DNA of 64,000 bases from Canna indica (Eukaryota; Streptophyta; Magnoliopsida; Zingiberales; Cannaceae). Numbering within the stretch: position 1 is the stretch's first letter; each line of letters opens with the position of its first letter. Below the pieces are notes generated by a model. It was not told the DNA's origin and did no database searches. It saw nothing but the letters and a program-made list of their open reading frames with translations. The position numbers and the translations under genes are program-made. Shown in pieces: positions 56,950 to 64,000 of the stretch. Where the stretch lies: positions 36,753,501-36,817,500 of the forward strand of contig CP136897.1 in NCBI GenBank assembly GCA_034359265.1, given 5' to 3'.

Positions 56950-57316
56950 TTTTTTTACTACCTATTTGATTGCACGACGAGATCGTTTTTTTTACCAATC
57001 TTTCTAACCAAACGTTAAAGACGGACGACGTCGTCAATATAAAATTTGGCTGTCGATCGCCCGCGCGGGGCCCGCCGCAAACACTACGGCCGGCTCCATC
57101 GACCAACCGACCCGAAAAATTAAAATTTGTAAATAAATAAGAAAAATAACATTTCAATTATTATTTTTCGTTTAAAACAGGCGTAACTCCGTGCATTATT
57201 GTCCGATTTCAGCTGTTCACGTGGCGCTGAAAGGCGCGCGAAGAGATGAAGAAAATGACCCCCGAACTCTCCCTCGGACGCTCACCCTTATTAGCCGACG
57301 ATCAGAAGTGCATAAC

Positions 57317-57435
57317 GGGTGTGATCATACTAGTACTAACGCACCGGATCCCATCAGAACTCCGAAGTGAAGCGTGCTTGCGCGAGAGTGGTACTAGGAT
57401 GGGTGACCCCTTGGGAAGTCCTCGTGTTGCACTTT
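57317..57435 (+). rRNA. 5S: 5S rRNA #126
   Basis: Full length. As #124 plus C6T, under a different upstream type (CATAAC at the start), suggesting a crossover near the gene start. Confidence 0.94.
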
Positions 57436-57800
57436 TTTTTTTACTACCTATTTGATTGCACAACGAGATCATTTTTTTACCAATCTTTCTAACCAAACGT
57501 TAAAGACGGACGACGTCGTCGCCATAAAATTTGGCTGTCGATCGCCCGCGCGGGGCTCGCCGCAAACTCTACGGCCGGCTCCATCGACCAACCGACCCAA
57601 AAAATTAAAATTTGTAAATAAATAAGAAAAATAACATTTCAATTATTATTTTTCGTTTAAAACAGCCGTAACTCCGTGCATTATTGTCCGATTTTAGCTT
57701 TTCACGTGGCGCTGAAAGGCGCGCGAAGAGACGAAGAAAATGACCCCGAGCTGTCCCTCGGACGCTCACCCTTATTAGCGGACGATCAGAAGTGCATGAC

Positions 57801-57919
57801 GGGTGCGATCATATCAACACTAACGCACCGGATCCCATCAGAACTTTGAAGTTAACTGTGCTTGTGCGAGAGTAGTACTAGGATGGGTGACCCCCTGGGA
57901 AGTCCTCGTGTTGCACTTG
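57801..57919 (+). rRNA. 5S: 5S rRNA #127
   Basis: Full length. Variants C14T, G17A, C46T, C47T, G56C, C57T, G65T, C117T; related to #120. Confidence 0.94.
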
Positions 57920-58364
57920 TCCTTTTACAACCTATTTGATTGCACGACGAGATTATTTTTTTTGCCAATTTTTCTAACCAAACGTTAAGGACGGACGACG
58001 TAGTCGCCATAAAATTTGGCTGTCGATTGCCCGCGCGGGTCCCGCCGCAACCTCTACGGCAGGCTCGATCGACCAACCGACCCGAAAAATTAACATTTGT
58101 AAATAAATAAGGAAAATAACATTTCAATTATTATTTTTCGTTTAAAACGGGCGTAACTCCGTGCATTATTATCCGATTTCAGCTTTTCACGTGGCGCTGA
58201 AAGGCGCGCGAAGAGACGAAGAAAATGACCCCGAGCTGTTCCTCGGACGCTCACCCTTATTAGCCGACGATCAGAAGTGCATGATGGGTGCGATCATACC
58301 AGCACTAACGCACCGGATCCGATCAGAACTCCGAAGTTAAGTGTGCTTGGGCGAGAGTAGTATT

Positions 58365-58372
58365 AGGATGGG
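58365..58372 (+). repeat. Target site duplication, left
   Basis: AGGATGGG, 5S positions 80-87 (start of box C), directly before the MITE. Confidence 0.93.
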
Positions 58373-58479
58373 TAGGGGTGAGCAAACTTTACCGATTCAC
58401 CGAAACCGAACCAAAACCGACCGAACCGAAACCGATTTAACCGAACCGAATTAACCGAATTAACCGATGCTCACCCCTA
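58373..58479. mobile_element. 107-bp non-autonomous hAT-type MITE
   Basis: The element starts TAGGGGTGAGCA and ends TGCTCACCCCTA, a perfect 12-bp terminal inverted repeat. It is flanked by AGGATGGG on both sides, an 8-bp target duplication. An 8-bp duplication with short TIRs starting TAGGG is typical of the hAT superfamily. The interior is built from short ACCGA/AACCGAA repeats and has no coding capacity, so it must have been moved by a transposase encoded elsewhere. It is the only sequence in the window not derived from the 5S unit. Confidence 0.93.
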
Positions 58480-58487
58480 AGGATGGG
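58480..58487 (+). repeat. Target site duplication, right
   Basis: AGGATGGG, the second copy, followed by TGACCCC, so box C reads through normally from here. Confidence 0.93.
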
Positions 58488-58872
58488 TGACCCCCTCGGA
58501 AGTCCTCGTGTTGCACCTTTTTTTTTAACCTATTTGATTGCATGACGAGATCATTTTTTTTACCAATCTTTCTAACCAAACGTTAAGGACGGACGACGTC
58601 GTCGCCATAAAATTTGGCTGTCGATCGCCCGCCGCAACCTCTACAGCCGGCTCGATCGACCAACCGACCCGAAAAATTAAAATTTGTAAATAAATAAGAA
58701 AAATAACATTTCAATTATTATTTTTCGTTTAAAACGGGCGTAACTCCGTGCATTATTGTTCGATTTCAGCTTTTCACGTGGCGCTGAAAGGCGCGCGAAG
58801 AGAGGAAGAAAATGACCCCGAGTTGTCCCTCGGACGCTCACCCATATTAGCCGACGATCAGAAGTGCATGAC

Positions 58873-58991
58873 GGGTGTGATCATACTAGCACTAACGCAC
58901 CGGATCCCATCAGAACTCCGAAGTGAAGCGTGCTTGCGCGAGAGTGGTACTAGGATGGGTGACCCCTTGGGAAGTCCTCGTGTTGCACCTT
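58873..58991 (+). rRNA. 5S: 5S rRNA #129
   Basis: Full length. Variants C6T, C15T, T53G, G65C, A74G, T95. Confidence 0.95.
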
Positions 58992-59358
58992 TTTTTTTAC
59001 TACCTATTTGATTGCACGACGAGATCATTTTTTTTACCAATCTTTCTAACCAAACGTTAAGGACGGACGACGTCGTCGCTATAAATCTTGGCTGTCGATC
59101 GCCCGCGCGGGGCCCGCCGCAACCTCTACGGAAGGCTCGATCGAGCAACCGACCCGAAAAATTAAAATTTGTAAATAAATAAGGAAAATAACATTTCAAT
59201 TATTATTTTTCGTTTAAAACGGGCGTAACTCCGTGCATTATTGTCCGATTTCAGCTTTTCACGTGGCGCTGAAAGGCGCGCAAAGAGACGAAGAAAATGA
59301 CCCCCGAACTCTCCCTCGGACGCTCACCATTATTAGCCGACGATTAGAAGTGCATGAC

Positions 59359-59477
59359 GGGTGCGATCATACTAGCACTAACGCACCAGATCGCATCAGA
59401 ACTCCGAAGTGAAGCGTGCTTCCGCGAGAGTGGTACTAGGATGGGTGACCCCTTGGGAAGTCCTCGTGTTGCACCTT
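59359..59477 (+). rRNA. 5S: 5S rRNA #130
   Basis: Full length. Variants C15T, G30A, C35G, T53G, G64C, G65C, A74G, T95. Confidence 0.94.
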
Positions 59478-59842
59478 TTTTTTTTCTACCTATTTGATTG
59501 CACGACGAGATCATTTTTTTACCAATCTTTCTAACCAAACGTTAACGACGGACGACGTCGTCGCCATAAATCTTGGCTGTCGATCGCCCGCACGGGGCCC
59601 GCCGCAACCACTACGGCCGGCTAGATCGACCAACAAACCCGAAAAATTAAAATTTGTAAATAAATAAGAAAAATAACATTTCAATTATTATTTTTCGTTT
59701 AAAACGGGCGTAACTCCGTGCATCATTGTCCGATTTCAGCTTTTCACGTGGCGCTGAAAGGCGCGCAAAGAGACGAAGAAAATGACCCCGAGCTGTCCCT
59801 CGGACGCTCACCCTTATTAGCCGACGATCAGAAATGCATGAT

Positions 59843-59961
59843 GGGTGCGATCATACCAGCACTAACGAACCGGATTCCATCAGAACTCCGAAATTAAGCG
59901 TGCTTGGGCGAGAGTAGTACTAGGATGGGTGACCCCCTAGGAAGTCCTCGTGTTGCACCTT
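59843..59961 (+). rRNA. 5S: 5S rRNA #131
   Basis: Full length. Variants C26A, C34T, G51A, G97A; T at -1. Related to #20. Confidence 0.95.
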
Positions 59962-60327
59962 TTTTTTTACTACCTATTTGATTGCACGACGAGATAATTT
60001 TTTTTACCAATCTTTCTAACCAAACGTTAAGAACGGACAACGACGTCGCCATAAAATTTGGCTATCGATCGCCCGCGCGGGGCCCGTCGCAACCTCTACG
60101 GCCAGCTCGATCGTCCAACCCACCCGAAAAATTAAAATTTGTAAATAAATAAGAAAAATAACATTTCAATTATTATTTTTCGTTTAAAACCGGCGTAACT
60201 CCGTGCATTATTATCCGATTTCAGCTTTTCACGTGGCGCTGAAACGCGCGCGAAGAGACGAAGAAAATGACCCCGAGTTGTTCGTCGGACGCTCACCCTT
60301 ATTAGCCGACGATCAGAAGTGCGTATC

Positions 60328-60446
60328 GGGTGTGATCATACCAGCACTAACGCTCTAGATCCCATCAGAACTCCGAAGTTAAGCGTGCTTGGCCGAGAGT
60401 AGTACTAGGATGGGTGACGCCCTGGGAAATCCTCGCGTTGTACCTT
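60328..60446 (+). rRNA. 5S: 5S rRNA #132
   Basis: Full length. Variants C6T, A27T, C29T, G30A, G66C, C92G, G102A, T109C, C114T. Confidence 0.93.
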
Positions 60447-60812
60447 TTTTTTACTACCTATTTGATTGCACGACAAGATCATTTTTTTTACAAATCTTTC
60501 TAACCAAACGTTAAGAATGGACGACGTCGTCGCCATAAATCTTGGCTGTCGATCGCCCCCGCGGGGCCCACCGCAACCTCTACGGCCGGCTTGATCGACC
60601 AACCGACCCGAAAAATTAAAATTTGTAAATAAATAAGAAAAATAACATTTCAATTATTATTTTTCGTTTAAAACGGGCGTAACTCCGTGCATTATTGTCC
60701 GATTTCAGCTTTTCACGTGGCGCTGAAAGGCGCGCAAAGAGACGAAGAAAATGACCCCCGAACTCTCCCTCGGACGCTCACCCTTATTAGCCGACGATCA
60801 GAAGTGTGTATC

Positions 60813-60931
60813 GGTTGTGATCATACCAGCACTAACGCTCTAGATCCAATCAGAACTCCGAAGTTAAGCGTGCTTGCGCGAGAGTGGTACTTGGATGGGT
60901 GAACCCTTGGGAAGTCCTCGTGTTGCACCTT
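60813..60931 (+). rRNA. 5S: 5S rRNA #133
   Basis: Full length. Variants G3T, C6T, A27T, C29T, G30A, C36A, G65C, A74G, A80T, C91A, T95. T run broken by A. Confidence 0.93.
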
Positions 60932-61298
60932 TTATTTTTACTACCTATTTGATTGCACGACGAGATCATTTTTTTTACCAATCTTTCTAACCAAACGTTA
61001 AGGACGGACGACGTCGTCGCCATAAATCTTGGCTGTCGATCGCCCGCGTGGGGCCCGCCGCAACCTCTACGGCCGGCTCGATCGACGAACCGACCCAAAA
61101 AATTAAAATTTGTAAATAAATAAGAAAAATAACATTTCAATTATTATTTTTCGTTTAAAACGGGCGTAACTCCGTGCATTATTGTCCGATTTCAGCTTTT
61201 CACGTGGCGCTGAAACGCGCGCGAAGAGATGAAGAAAATGACCCCGAGTTGTCCCTCGGACGCTCACCCTTATTAGCCGACGATCAGAAGTGCATGAC

Positions 61299-61417
61299 GG
61301 GTGCGATCATACTAGCACTAACGCACCGGATCCCATCAGAACTTCGAGGTTCAGCGCGCTTGCGCGAGAGTGGTACTAGGATGGGTGACCCCTTGGGAAG
61401 TCCTCGTGTTGCACCTT
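61299..61417 (+). rRNA. 5S: 5S rRNA #134
   Basis: Full length. Variants C15T, C46T, A50G, A54C, T59C, G65C, A74G, T95; box A is hit three times. T run broken by A. Confidence 0.93.
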
Positions 61418-61785
61418 TTATTTTTACTACCTATTTGATTGAACGACGAGATCATTTTTTTTACCAATCTTTCTAAACAAACGTTAAGGACGGACGATGT
61501 CGTCGCCATAAAATTTGGCTGTCGATCGCCCGCGCGGGGCCCGCCGCAACCTCTACGGCCGGCTCGATCGACCAACCAACTCGAAAAATTAAAATTTGTA
61601 AATAAATAAGAAAAATAACGTTTTAATTATTATTTTTCGTTTAAAACGGGCGTAACTCCGTGCATTATTGTCCGATTTCAGCTTTTCACTTGGCGCTGAA
61701 AGGCGCGCAAAGAGACGAAGAAAATGACCCCCGAACTCTCCCTCGGACGCTCACCCTTATTAGCCGACGATCAGAAGTTCATATC

Positions 61786-61904
61786 GGGTGTGATCATACC
61801 AGCACTAACGCACCGGATCCCATCAAAACTCCGAAGTTAAGCGTGCTTGGGCGAGAGTTGTACTAGGATGGGTGACCCCCTAGGAAGTCCTCACGTTGTA
61901 CCTT
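61786..61904 (+). rRNA. 5S: 5S rRNA #135
   Basis: Full length. Variants C6T, G41A, A74T, G97A, G108A, T109C, C114T. Confidence 0.94.
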
Positions 61905-62269
61905 TTTTTTACTACATATTTGATTGCATGACGAGATAATTTTTTTTACCAATCTTTCTAACCAAACGTTAAGGACGGACGACGTCGTCGCCATAAATCT
62001 TGGCTGTCGATCGCCCGCGCGGGGCCCGCCGCAACCTCTACGGCCGGCTCGATCGACCAATCGACCCGAAAAATTAAAATTTGTAAATAAATAAGAAAAA
62101 TAACATTTCAATTATTATTTTTCGTTTAAAACGGGCGTAACTCCGTGCATTATTGTCCGATTTCAGCTTTTCACGTGGCGCTGAAACGCGCGCGAAGAGA
62201 CGAAGAAAATGACCCCGAGTTGTTCCTCGGACGCTCACCCTTATTTGCCGACGATCAGAAGTGCATGAC

Positions 62270-62388
62270 GGGTGCTATCATACTAGCACTAACGCACCGG
62301 ATCCCATCAGAACTCCGAAGATATGCGTGCTTGGGCGAGAGTAGTACTAGGATGGGTGACCCCTTGGGAAGTCCTCGTGTTGCACCTT
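62270..62388 (+). rRNA. 5S: 5S rRNA #136
   Basis: Full length. Variants G7T, C15T, T52A, A55T, T95. TATA-like region reads TTATTTG. Confidence 0.94.
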
Positions 62389-62755
62389 TTTTTTTACTAC
62401 CTATTTGATTGCACGACGAGATCATTTTTTTTACCAATCTTTCTAACCAAACGTTAAGGACGGACGACGTCGTCAACATAAAATTTGGCTGTCGATCGCC
62501 CACGCGGGGCTCGCCGCAACCTCTACGGCCGGCTCGATCGACCAACCGACCCGAAAAATTATAATTTGTAAATAAATAAGAAAAATAACATTTCAATTAT
62601 TATTTTTCGTTTAAAACGGGCGTAACTCCGTGCATTATTGTCTGATTTCAGCTTTTCACGTGGCGCTGAAAGGCGCCCAAAGAGACGAAGAAAATGACCC
62701 CCGAACTCTCCCTCGGACGCTCACCCTTATTAGCCGATGATCAGAAGGGCATATT

Positions 62756-62850
62756 CGGTGCGATCATACTAGCACTAATGCACCGGATCCCATTAGAACT
62801 CCGAAGTTAAGCGTGCTTGGGCGAGAGTAGTACTAGGATGGGTGACCCCT
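62756..62850 (+). pseudogene. 5S: 5S #137, 3'-truncated (positions 1-95)
   Basis: Reads through box C (GGATGGGTGACCCCT) and then straight into the T run, missing 22-24 nt of the 3' end. Variants G1C, C15T, C24T, C39T. Promoter and terminator remain, so a short RNA without helix I could still be made. Confidence 0.93.
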
Positions 62851-63218
62851 TTTTTTTTACTTCCTATTTGATTGCACGACGAGATCATTTTTTTTACCAA
62901 TCTTTCTAACCAAACGTTAAGGACGGATGACGTCGTCGACATAAAATTTGGCTTTCGATCGTCCGTGCGGGGCCCGCCGAAAACTCTACGGCCGGCTCGA
63001 TCGACCAACCGACCCGAAAAATTAAAATTTGTAAATAAATAAGAAAAATAACATTTCAATTATTATTTTTTGTTTAAAACGGCCGTAACTCCGTGCATTA
63101 TTGTCCGATTTTAGCTTTTTACGTGGCGCTAAAAGGAGCGCAAAGAGACGAAGAAAATGACCCCCGAACTCTCCCTCGGACGCTCACCCTTATTAGCCGA
63201 CGATTAGAAGTGCATGAC

Positions 63219-63337
63219 GGGTGCGATCATACTAGCACTAACGCACCGGATCCCATCAGAACTTCGAAGTTCAGCGTGCTTGCGCGAGAGTGGTACTAGG
63301 ATGGGTGACCCCTTGGGAAGTCCTCGTGTTGCACCTT
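63219..63337 (+). rRNA. 5S: 5S rRNA #138
   Basis: Full length. Variants C15T, C46T, A54C, G65C, A74G, T95. Confidence 0.95.
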
Positions 63338-63703
63338 TTTTTTTACTACCTATTTGATTGCACGACGAGATCATTTTTTTTACCAATCTTTCTAAACAAA
63401 CGTTAAGGACGGACGACGTCGTCGCCATAAAATTTGGCTGTAGATCGCCCGCGCGGGGCCTGCCGCAACCTCTACGGCCGGCTCGATCGACCAACGAACT
63501 CGAAAAATTAAAATTTGTAAATAAATAAGAAAAATAACATTTCAATTATTATTTTTCGTTTAAAACGGGCGTAACTCCGTGCATTATTGTCCGATTTCAG
63601 CTTTTCACGTGGCGCTGAAATGCGCGCGAAGAGACGAAGAAAATGACCCCGAGTTGTTCCTTGGACGCTCACCCTTATTAGCCGACGATCAGAAGTGCAT
63701 GAC

Positions 63704-63822
63704 GGGTGAGATCATACTAGCACTAACGCACCGGATCCCATCAGAACTCCGAAGATAAGCGTGCTTAGGCGAGAGTAGTACTAGGATGGGTGACCCCTTG
63801 GGAAGTCCTCGTGTTGCACCTT
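63704..63822 (+). rRNA. 5S: 5S rRNA #139
   Basis: Full length. Variants C6A, C15T, T52A, G64A, T95. Last copy; the window ends 178 bp into its spacer, which holds only the two T runs, palindrome and GC block. Confidence 0.95.
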
Positions 63823-64000
63823 TTTTTTTACTACCTATTTGATTGCACGACGAGATCATTTTTTTTACCAATCTTTCTAACCAAACGTTAAGGACGGACG
63901 ACGTCGTCGACATAAAATTTGGCTGTCGATCGCCCACGCGGGGCTCGCCGCAACCTCTACGGCCGGCTCGATCGACCAACCAACCCGAAAAATTATAATT

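Larger units (their letters stand above)
58286..58519 (+). pseudogene. 5S: 5S #128, interrupted by a MITE in box C
   Basis: Positions 1-87 lie at 58286-58372 and positions 80-119 at 58480-58519, with positions 80-87 duplicated as the target site. Variants C36G, C57T, C78T, G97C match #85 at 37558, which serves as the empty site. The 107-bp insertion separates box A from an intact downstream box C copy and would put extra sequence inside the RNA, so a functional 5S product is not expected. T at -1. Confidence 0.95.
1..64000 (+). repeat. 5S rDNA tandem array, whole window
   Basis: The whole window consists of head-to-tail 5S units, usually 484-486 bp, with no inversion seen. The 5S sequence is recognised from its ends (GGGTGCGATC, GTTGCACC), box A (AGTTAAGCGTGCTTG, 50-64) and box C (AGGATGGGTGACC, 80-92). 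Both edges lie inside a unit, so the array continues on both sides. Copies are numbered #1 to #139 in order. Substitutions are given on the window consensus (1-119), and each gene is drawn to two T after the final ACC because the exact mature 3' end is not visible. Spacer length, an external TTATTA motif and the RNA sequence fit an angiosperm. Species is unknown to me. Confidence 0.98.

Noticed and set aside
58373..58479. Insertion as a telomere-like or simple repeat
   Set aside because: The ACCGA-rich interior looks repetitive, but the matched TIRs and the 8-bp target duplication identify a transposon.
1..64000. Cassandra-type TRIM retrotransposons, which carry 5S-like sequence in their LTRs
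   Set aside because: No primer binding site, polypurine tract or LTR ends were seen, and the period and head-to-tail order are those of 5S rDNA.
1..64000. CRISPR array or satellite system
   Set aside because: The repeat contains a recognisable plant 5S rRNA gene with Pol III signals; spacing and length are wrong for CRISPR.
1..64000. Linked 35S rDNA or other RNA genes in the spacer
   Set aside because: No 18S, 5.8S, 25S, tRNA or U-RNA sequence was recognised; all spacers are variants of one 366-bp sequence.

Overview
This window is, from end to end, a head-to-tail tandem array of plant 5S ribosomal RNA genes, all on the + strand. The unit is about 485 bp: a roughly 119-nt 5S sequence (GGGTGCGATC at the 5' end, box A, intermediate element and box C inside, GTTGCACC at the 3' end, then a run of about 8-9 T) and a spacer of about 366 bp. 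The RNA sequence and the external signals (a TTATTA motif near -28 and usually C at -1) are those of a land plant, most likely an angiosperm. I do not recognise the species. No protein-coding gene is supported.

I place 139 5S copies by eye: 124 aligned over the full length, 14 truncated and 1 split by a transposon. Variants below use numbering 1-119 on the window consensus; C95/T95 is a common two-state site. No copy matches the consensus at every position, which resembles the degenerate minor 5S loci known in plants more than a homogenised, highly expressed locus. That is an inference; no expression data are available here.

Layout. 1-12 kb is the most rearranged part, with short units of 207, 319 and 644 bp formed by deletions at short homologies and then copied. 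12-27 kb is regular, with overlapping duplications at offsets of 4,194 and 4,851 bp and one perfect 330-bp partial duplication at 17.0-17.66 kb. 27.6-36 kb and 41.6-49.9 kb are two copies of a segment of about 8.3 kb. 38.0-41.6 kb is a three-unit (1,421 bp) higher-order repeat. 46.2-51.0 kb is a five-unit (2,429 bp) higher-order repeat. 51-58 kb mixes the families and includes a chimeric unit. At 58,373-58,479 a 107-bp hAT-type MITE sits in box C of one 5S copy, with perfect 12-bp terminal inverted repeats and an 8-bp target duplication. 58.5-64 kb returns to ordinary units, with one 3'-truncated gene at 62,756.

How it works: each intact unit is an independent RNA polymerase III gene with its promoter inside the transcribed region (TFIIIA/TFIIIC binding), helped by the upstream TATA-like motif and stopped at the T run. 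The product enters the large ribosomal subunit. The spacer carries a conserved second T run about 30 bp further on, a CpG-rich palindrome, a GC-rich block and an AT-rich block.
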